Under the pieces are notes generated by a model. It saw only the letters and a list, made by a program, of their open reading frames with translations. It was not told the DNA's origin and did not search any database. This document shows, one piece after another, positions 1-8,412 of a DNA stretch of 64,000 bases. The position numbers and the translations under genes are program-made. The stretch is from an uncultured Gemmatimonadota bacterium. Lineage in GTDB: Bacteria > Latescibacterota > UBA2968 > UBA8231. How positions within the stretch are numbered: position 1 is the stretch's first letter; every line of letters starts with the position of its first letter. The DNA lies in assembly GCA_903893785.1 (NCBI GenBank), contig CAITNQ010000253.1:30175-94174 (forward strand). Direction: 5' to 3'.

Positions 1-314
1 TCCTGGATGATGCCCGTGAAAGTCCGCACGAAATGCTCGCGTTCCTTCTCCGAGCGACTGGCCCAGTAGGTCCCCAGGGCCAGCCGACTCAATTCGCGGA
101 AATCAAAGGCGGCGTTGATCTGTTCCTTGAGCCGCGCGCGCAGGGGGGCCGGCAGCGCGCCCGTGGGTGCCTCCGCCAGGATCTGCTGGATCGCACCGTC
201 GCGAGCGCGCAGGAATTCGGTAGGCGAAGGCACTGGCGCAGTGGCGGCCTGGGCGGCGACTGCCCCCACTGACGCCACGGACAGGATGACCAAGGCCCGG
301 GAGACGCCGTTCAT
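1..314 (-). CDS. MlaC/Ttg2D-family phospholipid-binding protein, C-terminus beyond window
   Basis: Reverse strand reads MNGVSRALVILSVASVGAVAAQAATAPVPSPTEFLRARDGAIQQILAE...INAAFDFRELSRLALGTYWASRSEKEREHFVRTFTGIIQ; signal peptide plus typical MlaC N-terminal pattern. Truncated by window edge. Confidence 0.75.
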   Translation of the reverse strand, partial: MNGVSRALVILSVASVGAVAAQAATAPVPSPTEFLRARDGAIQQILAEAPTGALPAPLRARLKEQINAAFDFRELSRLALGTYWASRSEKEREHFVRTFTGIIQ

Positions 315-343
315 CGTGCTCCTCCTCTTTTGCAGGGCGGCCT

Positions 344-1627
344 TCACGGACGGTTGGCGCCGTCGTCCAGGCAGCCGCAGTAGTCGCGGACCTCGCCTCG
401 GCCAACGGCTTCACGGGGCCAGGCGCGCAGATCGGCGTAGTCGGCCGCGGCGCGCGAGTGGGTCGAGTTGGCATCCGTGAGCAACTGCAGGCTGACCGTC
501 CGGTCAGCCGGTTTCTCACCCAGTTTGAGCTGGTAGTCCCTGACCAGGTCCACCTGCTCAAAAGTCCACTTGCCGAGCCGTTCCTCGCCGCTCTCGACGA
601 CGAAGAACCAGGGCCGGAACAGCAGGTTGCGGCGATCCACCGTGCCTACCGGCAGGCTCGTACTCCAGACGTACTTGAGCTGCTTGGGCGCCCCCAGCAG
701 CCAATTCAGCGAGAACACCACGTAGACGCCGCCGGCGCTGTCGTTGGTTTCACTCAGGCGCTCATCCGCGCCGACGGGCAGCTCATGGGCGCGCCAGCAC
801 CAGGTCAGCACCGGGTATTCGCGCGGATCCCAGCGGAGCACTTTGCCCAAGATCACCGAGCTGCCCTCGTCACGGGCTTCCAGATAGTGCTTGCCGGCGC
901 TTTCGCGCACGATGTAGTGACGCGGCTTGGCCTGGTCCTGACTCCGCCACGGGCTCCAGCCGCTGGGCGGATCGCCCGGGTCGGTGGCGGCGAAATCCTC
1001 CAGAACGATGTACGGCGTACCCCGCAGCCGAGCGATGACCACCGGCAGCGACTGTTCTCGGTTCACGGCGTCCGCGGCCAGTCGCCGCAGGCCCAGACTG
1101 GCTCGCCTGCCGTCCACCTCGGCGTCGGTGAGCAGCCAGCCCACTGGCGTCTGTGACCACTCCGCCAGAGCGATGACGGGTCCGGTGTCCATCGTCGCCG
1201 CGAGGGTGGTGACCCCGGTGGAGCCGGTCACCTTGACGCTTGCCAGCCGCAGGTCACGTAGGCCCGACGCCCGGTAGCGCAGCAGGTCCTGGACCAGGTG
1301 GTCACGGCACGCCGCCCCCAGCTCGCTTTCCCCTTGGTCGATCAGGCGCTGTACGCCCGCCGCGGGCAGCAGCCGTCCATAGTCGGCCAGTGACCGCGAG
1401 ACATAGGAGCCAAACGCACGGGTGGCCAGGGCGCGACCATCGATGCGGTTGGCGAGTCTGGCCTCCAACCCGGGCGCCGCCGCCTGCAGCTCAGTCCGGC
1501 TCGCGGTGTTGAGCCAGTCGAGGTCGGCCTCAATCTGGACGCGCAGATCCGCTTCCGGATCCGCGCTGGCCGCGGCGGCCAACCCCAGCCACAGGGCCAA
1601 GCTCACCCAGTACCCGCTCCGGACCAT
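344..1627 (-). CDS. Fusion protein: N-terminal MlaC-like domain + C-terminal DUF3047 domain
   Basis: MVRSGYWVSLALWLGLAAAASADPEADLRVQIEADLDWLN...; C-terminal half GWSPWRSQDQ...GKHYLEARDEGSSVILGKVLRWDPREYPVLTWCWRAHELPVGADERLSETNDSAGGVYVVF is DUF3047-like. Start overlaps stop of upstream tolC-like gene (TAATG). Confidence 0.7.
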   Translation of the reverse strand: MVRSGYWVSLALWLGLAAAASADPEADLRVQIEADLDWLNTASRTELQAAAPGLEARLANRIDGRALATRAFGSYVSRSLADYGRLLPAAGVQRLIDQGESELGAACRDHLVQDLLRYRASGLRDLRLASVKVTGSTGVTTLAATMDTGPVIALAEWSQTPVGWLLTDAEVDGRRASLGLRRLAADAVNREQSLPVVIARLRGTPYIVLEDFAATDPGDPPSGWSPWRSQDQAKPRHYIVRESAGKHYLEARDEGSSVILGKVLRWDPREYPVLTWCWRAHELPVGADERLSETNDSAGGVYVVFSLNWLLGAPKQLKYVWSTSLPVGTVDRRNLLFRPWFFVVESGEERLGKWTFEQVDLVRDYQLKLGEKPADRTVSLQLLTDANSTHSRAAADYADLRAWPREAVGRGEVRDYCGCLDDGANRP

Positions 1628-2982
1628 TACTGCCTCTCCTCCGGCATGCCGCCTGCGGATCGCTCCAGTTCGGCCCAACGCACGTTCTGGCGGTACACGG
1701 CCTCGCGCCATGCCTGTTCCAGTTTGGCCCACGTCTCGAAGGCGGTGATCAGGTCCTTCAAGGTGTCCGGATCCAGGTCGTATTCGTTCTGGGCCTCCTG
1801 CAGCCACTGACGCGCCAGGTGACGGGCGTCGTCGGCGGACTGCCGGTCGCGGTCGGCGCGCTGGTACTCGGTCCAGGCGCGCTGCACATCAAGGCGCAGG
1901 GCCTGTTCGCTGTCCGCCTGGCGGGCGCGCAGCTCCTCGTACGCGGCGCGGGTCTTGTCGACCTCAGCTCCCAGGAGTCCCCACTCGAAGGACTGCCTCA
2001 GGCCGACGTACAGACCGGCGCTGTCGTAGTTGAAGTCGTCCTTGACAAAAGGGTTGTGCTGGTCGGTGCGCCCCGGCGCGCGGGCGTAGCGGAGGCCGCC
2101 GGCCAGGAAGACCTGGGGCATCCGGGCGCTGCGCGCTGCCTCGTACTGGGCCTGCCGGGCTGTTACGCCAGCAGCCAGGCGCCGCCATTCGGGCCGATGC
2201 CTGGCTGCCCACTGCTCCAACTGGTCCAAGGCTGGCAGCGGCCCAGCCACTGGCGCCAGACCGGTATCGGCCACGGCAAACAGCGCCGTGGTATCCAGCC
2301 CGGCGCGCCAGGCCAGCGCTCCGCGCGCCAGGGCCACCTTGTCGTCGGCTTCACGCTGACGCGTTGCCAGCTCGATCAGCGCCAGTTTCAGCTTGTACCC
2401 ATTGGCCAGCGACAGGGTCTCACGATCAGCCAGACGCTCCTGCTCGGCGTTCAACCGCGTCGTCAGGCGGGCGACCAGCTGGCTCATGTCCTGGGCCAGC
2501 AACAGGCCATAGTACAGGCGCTTGATCTCGAGCCGCACGTCGGCGCGGGTCTGCTCCAAAGCCGCCTGTTCGGCCGCCAGGCCGCCATCGGCGGCGCGGT
2601 TGAGGGAACTCAGCTGGCCGAAGGTGTACAGCGGCTGGGCGAACTCCAGCGTGTTGCGGGTGAAGGGCCCCAGGGTGGCCAGGTAACCCGCCGAGTCATG
2701 GGGGGCATCCAGGACATTGCCGTGGGCGTCCGGCACCCAGCCGTTCTCGCTGTTCAGGCGCAGCCGCGGGAGGATGCGTGCGGCGCGGGCCTGCCGCTGT
2801 ACTGCCTGGGCGCCTCGTACGCGCCAGATGCCCTGGGCCACTTCGCCGTGGTGCTCCAGGGCCAGGGCGACCAGCTCATCCACCCCATAGACCGTGCCCG
2901 CGGGCGTCTGCGCCGCCACTGGCGTGACAACGGCCATGGCTCCGATCAGCCAACAGCATCGAGCAAAGCCCCGCGTCCGCAT
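1627..2982 (-). CDS. TolC-family outer membrane efflux protein
   Basis: 451-aa ORF with signal peptide and paired long alpha-helical repeats (e.g. LEIKRLYYGLLLAQDMSQLVARLTTRLNAEQERLADRETLSLANGYKLKLALIELATRQREADDKVALARGAL). Confidence 0.8.
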   Translation of the reverse strand: MRTRGFARCCWLIGAMAVVTPVAAQTPAGTVYGVDELVALALEHHGEVAQGIWRVRGAQAVQRQARAARILPRLRLNSENGWVPDAHGNVLDAPHDSAGYLATLGPFTRNTLEFAQPLYTFGQLSSLNRAADGGLAAEQAALEQTRADVRLEIKRLYYGLLLAQDMSQLVARLTTRLNAEQERLADRETLSLANGYKLKLALIELATRQREADDKVALARGALAWRAGLDTTALFAVADTGLAPVAGPLPALDQLEQWAARHRPEWRRLAAGVTARQAQYEAARSARMPQVFLAGGLRYARAPGRTDQHNPFVKDDFNYDSAGLYVGLRQSFEWGLLGAEVDKTRAAYEELRARQADSEQALRLDVQRAWTEYQRADRDRQSADDARHLARQWLQEAQNEYDLDPDTLKDLITAFETWAKLEQAWREAVYRQNVRWAELERSAGGMPEERQ

Positions 2983-2983
2983 A

Positions 2984-4015
2984 TCAGGTCACCTTGGCGT
3001 GGCCAGGCGTGAGGGCCTGGCTGGAAGCGGCTTCGGCGCGCAGTGCCGCCCGGTTCAGGTGGGTCAGGAAGACCCAACCCACAAGCATCCAAACGATCTT
3101 CCGCATGCGCTTGACGATGCCCATCGACAAACCCATGGCCGGGTCCAGAGCCAGCGCCGTCGTCAGAAAGACCTGGCCACCCTCGAGCACGCCGATGCTG
3201 GACGGCATGAAGCAGAACAGCGAGGTGATAACCATGGTCAGCGAGGTCACCAGGAAGGAGACGGAGAAGTCCACGTTGGCGCCCAGACCCCGGAGAATCA
3301 GGTGGGTCTCCCAGGCGCCGAGCATCCACCCCGCACTATGAAACACCAGAGCGAGGGCGAAACGTCCCCGGCTGTCGCGATAAAAGCCCGCGATGTTCTC
3401 GTCGATGCGCGCGGCGCGGGCCAACTTTCGCTCCAGCTGATCGGTCCGGATGCCCACCCGGGCCAGCAGCGCCAGCAACGATGAGAACAGATGGTGCTGG
3501 AGGCGCCACAGGGACACGATCAGCAACGAGGCGAGCAGCAGCAGCAACGCCAGTCCGGCTTGGATCGAGGTCGGTATCGCCTGGGGCAGCGACCAGTACA
3601 GGACCACCAGCCCCAGGCCCACGGCGGCGAAACCGAGCCCGGTGATGGTCTGGGCCACCTTGTTCACCACCACGGACGCCAGGCCCGCCGACGTGGGGGC
3701 CTCGGTGCGCAGGAGATAAGCCTTCAGCGGTTCGCCGCCCAGGTTCGCCAAGGGGGTAAGCTGACTGACGGCTTCACCGGCCAGTTTGGCCATGAACAGC
3801 AGCGAGAACGAGGGGCGGAACGGGCCGCGTGGGAAGGCGCAGGCCCAGGCCGCGGTGTTGGTCAGGTGCCACCCCAGGGCAGTGCACAACACCAGCGGGA
3901 AGGTCCATCGCAGATCGATCAGGCGCTGCCAGATTTCGCTGGGCCCGAGGCGGCCGATCAGGTATCCCAGGAAAAGGATACCCAGGCCCGGCACCAGGCG
4001 TTGAGCCACCTTCAC
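2984..4015 (-). CDS. Lysylphosphatidylglycerol synthase TM/UPF0104-like (HpnL/AglD-type) membrane protein, putative flippase
   Basis: Multi-TM ORF with AKLAGEAVSQLTPLANLGGEPLKAYLLRTE...FMPSSIGVLEGGQVFLTTALALDPAMGLSMGIVKRMRKIVWMLVGW; GTG start overlaps upstream stop. Confidence 0.75.
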   Translation of the reverse strand: MKVAQRLVPGLGILFLGYLIGRLGPSEIWQRLIDLRWTFPLVLCTALGWHLTNTAAWACAFPRGPFRPSFSLLFMAKLAGEAVSQLTPLANLGGEPLKAYLLRTEAPTSAGLASVVVNKVAQTITGLGFAAVGLGLVVLYWSLPQAIPTSIQAGLALLLLLASLLIVSLWRLQHHLFSSLLALLARVGIRTDQLERKLARAARIDENIAGFYRDSRGRFALALVFHSAGWMLGAWETHLILRGLGANVDFSVSFLVTSLTMVITSLFCFMPSSIGVLEGGQVFLTTALALDPAMGLSMGIVKRMRKIVWMLVGWVFLTHLNRAALRAEAASSQALTPGHAKVT

Positions 4016-5403
4016 AGCCGGACTCCGCCCGCTCCCTCGGCGGCGCGCCGGGCGTTCTCGGCATGCGCCCGAGCCAGCATCTTGCGCTGCGATATCAGCA
4101 CCCCGGCGGCCGCCAGGTGCAGCAGCACAACCAGAATCCAGAACACGGCCTCCAGGCTGTTGGCCAACATCGCCAGGCAGAGGACGAAGGACAGAAAGTC
4201 GCGCTTGGCGACAAAACCGTAGCGCTGCATCCAGCGCTGCACCCACCCCTTGTCTCGGTCCGGCAGGTCCCGGGCCAGGTCGCGCAGGTAGTGCTGCAGG
4301 CTACCGCTGCCCGACCGACGGGCGTACGTGTAGAGGGTCACCAGCGTCAGCAGCAGGGCCCCTGCCGCCGAAAACCAGAGGTAGGTGTACAGGGGTTCTG
4401 CCGGGTGCAGGCGTCGGATACCCACCAGCAGGGCCACGTAGCCGCACAGGTAGGCCAGGTTGTCAGTGACGGTGTCGAACCAGGCACCGAACTTGGATTC
4501 GCACAGCTTGACCCGGGCGATCTCGCCGTCACAGCGGTCCAGGACCGCGGCCATCTGCCAGAGGATGCCCGCCACTGCCAGCCGGCCGTAGCTATCCCCA
4601 TGGGCCAGCAGCCAGGCGCTGGCCAGGCCTGTGGTAAGCACCAGGCACACGGTGACCACGTGCGGGCTGATGCCCGTGTTGATCAGGGCCTTGCTGATCG
4701 GAATCGAGATGCGGGCATTGATGTGGCGCGAGACAAAGCCACTGGTGGGTTTGGTCACCAGACTGAAGAGCATCTTCTTGGCCGCGCGGGCCCCGCGGCG
4801 GTCGCGAACGGGATGCCAGCGTTCGGCGCTGGCCGGCTGCAGTGCCACCGGATGGCCGGCCGCGGCCTGCTCCAGCCAGGGGTACCAGGCGGTCTCGGCC
4901 GCTGGGAGCCCGGCCGCGGTGAGCAGGCTGCCGCGACACACAAAGGCGCCGGTGCTCACCGGGCCTGCTCCTGCCGCGGCCGTCGTCAGGCGGACGCCTG
5001 TGCCGGCCGTCGATGCCGACCACAGAGCCTCGGTGCCGCGCGGCGCCGCGGAAGTCTGTATTACCAAGTCCGCCTGACCCAGACCCGCCTTGGCAAGTTC
5101 CTGGAGCGAGGTGGCGTGGTGGACGTGATCGCCCAGGACCACCAGCACCGCGGCGTCGGCAGCCCAGGCGACCGTTCGCGCCTGTTTCCAGGTCAGCACC
5201 TGCAGCGCCAACGGCAGCCGCCGGACCAGACCCGAAAGGGGCTGCGGGGCTCCTTCGGGCACGATCACGGTCAGGTGGTCGATACCCGTGCGGGCCATGG
5301 CGCGGATACCGCGGTCCAGTAACGGCAGGCCGGCAACGCGGCGGTCCGTGGACCCTACTCGATCCGGGCCGGCCGGGAACACCAGCAGACCATGGCGGAT
5401 CAT
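4012..5403 (-). CDS. CDP-alcohol phosphatidyltransferase with degenerate nucleotidyltransferase-like N-terminal domain
   Basis: Canonical CDP-AP motif DRCDGEIARVKLCESKFGAWFDTVTD (DxxDGxxAR...GxxxDxxxD) in a multi-TM C-terminal half. ATGA overlap with upstream gene. Confidence 0.85.
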   Translation of the reverse strand: MIRHGLLVFPAGPDRVGSTDRRVAGLPLLDRGIRAMARTGIDHLTVIVPEGAPQPLSGLVRRLPLALQVLTWKQARTVAWAADAAVLVVLGDHVHHATSLQELAKAGLGQADLVIQTSAAPRGTEALWSASTAGTGVRLTTAAAGAGPVSTGAFVCRGSLLTAAGLPAAETAWYPWLEQAAAGHPVALQPASAERWHPVRDRRGARAAKKMLFSLVTKPTSGFVSRHINARISIPISKALINTGISPHVVTVCLVLTTGLASAWLLAHGDSYGRLAVAGILWQMAAVLDRCDGEIARVKLCESKFGAWFDTVTDNLAYLCGYVALLVGIRRLHPAEPLYTYLWFSAAGALLLTLVTLYTYARRSGSGSLQHYLRDLARDLPDRDKGWVQRWMQRYGFVAKRDFLSFVLCLAMLANSLEAVFWILVVLLHLAAAGVLISQRKMLARAHAENARRAAEGAGGVRL

Positions 5404-6164
5404 GTCGGCCCTCCCGGGGTGCGGGCGACCGTGCCTTCCATTCCTAGGCGGCCGCCCAGGGCCCGGGCCCGGTCCAGGTCCTCGGGTGTGTCGACATCGA
5501 CCCACGGCAGCGAACCACACTCCCAGGCGGTGACCGGCAGCCCCTGATCAACCAGCCACTGCACCGCTTCCAGGAAATACGCCCGGTACGCCTGGGGCCT
5601 CTCGGTCACCGCCTCAAGTGAGCGTCGCAGCCCGGCTGCCCCGGGGCCCGTGAACCGCATCACCCCCACTGAGGTGGCGTCGGTGTCCGGCCCGGGCAGG
5701 TCCTTGCCGACACGGAGGACCCGCCCGTCATACATTCGCACCCTCATGTCGTCCTCGCTGTAACTCGTCTGTCGTGAGACCGTCAGGGTGGCAGGGCCCC
5801 CAACCGCCAACAGACCCGCCAGCAGTTCAGGGTGGAACACGACATCGCCATTGACCAGGATCAGGTCGTCGGCCAACGCCCGACGGACGGTCCATAGAGA
5901 CAGCAGGTTGTCGCTCACGGTCGCCAACGGATTGTACCAGCACCGCGGTCGCAGTGAGCCGGTGCGGACGGCCAGCAGGTCCCGAATCCGGGCGCTGCCG
6001 CCACTGCAAACGATTAGGGCGTCGTCGACACCGTGGCGTTCCAAGATGTCGAGTTGGTGCGCCAGGAGGGGGCGCCCGTGCAACGGCAGCAGACACTTGG
6101 GATTGTCTGCCGTCAACGGCCACAGGCGCCGGCCGCGGCCCGCGGCCAGGATGATGGCTTGCAT
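5400..6164 (-). CDS. Nucleotidyltransferase (sugar/alcohol-phosphate NTP transferase family)
   Basis: MQAIILAAGRGRRLWPLTADNPKCLLPLHGRPLLAHQLDIL...LILVNGDVVFHPELL: NTP_transferase signature. Confidence 0.88.
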   Translation of the reverse strand: MQAIILAAGRGRRLWPLTADNPKCLLPLHGRPLLAHQLDILERHGVDDALIVCSGGSARIRDLLAVRTGSLRPRCWYNPLATVSDNLLSLWTVRRALADDLILVNGDVVFHPELLAGLLAVGGPATLTVSRQTSYSEDDMRVRMYDGRVLRVGKDLPGPDTDATSVGVMRFTGPGAAGLRRSLEAVTERPQAYRAYFLEAVQWLVDQGLPVTAWECGSLPWVDVDTPEDLDRARALGGRLGMEGTVARTPGGPT

Positions 6165-6260
6165 GAAGTTCCTTGGCCCGCGGTCGCCGGGTCGGGCGTG
6201 GCCGCCGCGGCCCGCTGCCGCCTGGGACCCGCCCGGGTCTTGGGCGGCACAGAACCGTTC

Positions 6261-6289
6261 AATATACCCGGCATGGGTCACACCGTCAA
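6261..6289 (-). promoter_or_regulatory. Sigma70-type promoter for the minus-strand lipid-type operon
   Basis: Reverse strand: TTGACG - 17 nt - TATATT, about 100 nt upstream of the 6164 start. Confidence 0.65.
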
Positions 6290-6406
6290 CAAATCGCCGT
6301 CGCCGCCGCTTGCTGGCGGTGGTTCAACCGGTGCCCGATCTTCTGCCGCCGGGAGCGCGGCGGGCGTTGACGGCCGGCCCGCACTGAACCGAAAGGAGCG
6401 GCGCGC

Positions 6407-7135
6407 ATGCGCGCGATCATTTTGGCAGCAGGCGCGGGGACCCGGCTGCGGCCCATGACCGACGGCGTCCCCAAGTGCCTTGTCTCACTGGGGCGTCGGC
6501 GTCTGCTGGACTATCAACTTGCGGCGTTGCGCGCCGTGGGGGTCGCGGATATCGTCCTGGTGGTTGGTTACGAGGCGGCTCAGGTGCGGGCCTACTGCGG
6601 CGCGAGCGTGCGCTATGTCGACAACCCGGACTACCTGACCACGAACAGCATCTACTCCCTCTTCCTGGCCCGGCACGAACTGGACTGCGCGACGTTCCTG
6701 TTCAACTGCGACATCCTTTTCGACCCGGCGATCCTCCAGCGCCTGCGCGGGGGCGGGGTACCCAATGCCGTGGCCGTGGACTCGGCCGCGCCGCGACTGG
6801 CGGGCGAAATGAACGTGGCCGTGGACGCCACCGGCTGTATCACGGCGATCAGCAAGCAGGTGAAGCCTGAACAGGCCGCCGCTGTCAGCATGCAGCTGGC
6901 CATGTTTGATGCCGTCGGCGCCCGGGCGGTGGCCGGCGAGGTGGAGCGGTTGGTGGCCGCGGACCAGCGGCAGGCGTTCCCCACTTCGGCATACGGCCCG
7001 TTGCTGACGGCCCGGTCGCTGTATGCCGTGGACGGCGCCGGCCTGGCGTGGGGCGAAGTGGATTCCCTGTCTGACTACGCCCACGCAGTGGCCCAGGTCG
7101 TGCCGCGCCTGGATGCGGCGGGCCCGACCCCGTGA
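6407..7135 (+). CDS. Nucleotidyltransferase (LicC/PntC/inositol-phosphate cytidylyltransferase-like)
   Basis: MRAIILAAGAGTRLRPMTDGVPKCLVSLGRRRLLDYQLAAL...NPDYLTTNSIYSLFLARHELDCATFLFNCDILFDP; preceded by GAAAGGAG. Confidence 0.85.
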   Translation: MRAIILAAGAGTRLRPMTDGVPKCLVSLGRRRLLDYQLAALRAVGVADIVLVVGYEAAQVRAYCGASVRYVDNPDYLTTNSIYSLFLARHELDCATFLFNCDILFDPAILQRLRGGGVPNAVAVDSAAPRLAGEMNVAVDATGCITAISKQVKPEQAAAVSMQLAMFDAVGARAVAGEVERLVAADQRQAFPTSAYGPLLTARSLYAVDGAGLAWGEVDSLSDYAHAVAQVVPRLDAAGPTP

Positions 7136-8412
7136 CCGTCGGGCAGCAGCCTTCCGATCGGGAATCGCCTGCGCTCCGGGCCCCACGCCTGGCGTTGATA
7201 GATGCCACGGGCCCGGGAGCGGGGCGGCATCTGTGGGGCATGACCGTGGTCGAGCGCCAGGTACGTGAACTGGGTCGACTCGGCGTGGCTGAGGTGTGGG
7301 TGTTCCCCAGTGCCGGTACGCGCCACGCCGCGACCGTGCTGCGCGACGACCTGACGCTGCTGTTTGGCATTCGCGTTGTCTGGGCGGGCGACGGCATCGC
7401 GTCCGACCTCCCCCAGGCGCTGGCCCGGATCGACGAGCCCGTGCTGCTGCTGCACGGTGACGTGGTCTACGACGAGCGCGTGTTCGCCCAGTTGGCGCAG
7501 GCCGACGCCCTGCTCGTTCAGGATCGGCCAGGCACGGGCGCGGCTCGCCTGCCAGCCGCGACGGTGGGTGCACTCGCCCGGCAGTGGGACAGCGACTGCC
7601 CTTGGGAGGCCCAGATTCGCCGGCTGGGTGTGGCCGACCGCGGTCCTGCTGACATCGAGGTCTACATACCGTCGTTGCGCCTGACCATGCCGCCCCTGAT
7701 CGAGCCCGTGCCGGCGACCGCGGCGTTAGGACCGCTCGAGCGGTTGATGTACCGGCGCAGCTTCAAAGGCGCCATCGATATCGTGGCTCGGTACGGCTAC
7801 TACGACCTGGTTCGCCTGCTGACCCGCTGGGTCTGTCCGACCCGCCTGACCCCCAATCTGTTCACGGTCCTCTCCGTGCTGGGGGTCTGGGCGGCCGCCC
7901 CGTGCCTGGCGACCGGTCGTCTCGGCTGGGGCTTGGCGGCGGCCTGGGTCGGTGTTCTGTGCGATTCCATCGACGGCAAGCTGGCTCGACTGCGCCTGCA
8001 CCTGAGCGAGTCAATGGGGGCGTTCGAACACCTGACGGCCATGCCCGGCTTGGCGCTGTGGTACCTGGGCACCGGCTGGTACCTGACCGGGGGGCAGCTG
8101 CTGGCGGCTGGCGGCGTGGCGCTGGTGACCTGGCTGTTCCTGGCCGCCTTCGTGCTCGACAAGGTCGTTACCGGGCTGTTCCGCTCGCTGTCGGGCCGCG
8201 AGCTGTTCGACGCCGAACCGGTCGACGCCGCCTTCCATCTGATCGCCGGGCGGCGTAACATCAGCCTGGTGCTATTGACGCTGGGAACGGCCGCCGATCG
8301 GCTGGCCGCGGCGTTCACCGCGGCCGCGGTCTGGACGGGGGTGACTTTGGCGTTCCACGTCGTCCGCTTTTCTTGGCTGCGGTGTCGGCGGGTAACGGCG
8401 GCAGGCTCCTGA
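7132..8412 (+). CDS. CDP-alcohol phosphatidyltransferase-like protein with N-terminal nucleotidyltransferase-like domain; degenerate motif
   Basis: CDSIDGKLARLRLHLSESMGAFEHLTAM resembles the CDP-AP motif but the final two Asp positions are H and M; multi-TM C-terminal half. Confidence 0.75.
   Translation: MTVGQQPSDRESPALRAPRLALIDATGPGAGRHLWGMTVVERQVRELGRLGVAEVWVFPSAGTRHAATVLRDDLTLLFGIRVVWAGDGIASDLPQALARIDEPVLLLHGDVVYDERVFAQLAQADALLVQDRPGTGAARLPAATVGALARQWDSDCPWEAQIRRLGVADRGPADIEVYIPSLRLTMPPLIEPVPATAALGPLERLMYRRSFKGAIDIVARYGYYDLVRLLTRWVCPTRLTPNLFTVLSVLGVWAAAPCLATGRLGWGLAAAWVGVLCDSIDGKLARLRLHLSESMGAFEHLTAMPGLALWYLGTGWYLTGGQLLAAGGVALVTWLFLAAFVLDKVVTGLFRSLSGRELFDAEPVDAAFHLIAGRRNISLVLLTLGTAADRLAAAFTAAAVWTGVTLAFHVVRFSWLRCRRVTAAGS

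Noticed and set aside
3829-5322. 497-aa plus-strand ORF
   Set aside because: Antisense to the CDP-alcohol transferase and flippase-like genes; Gln/His/Arg-rich composition typical of a shadow frame.
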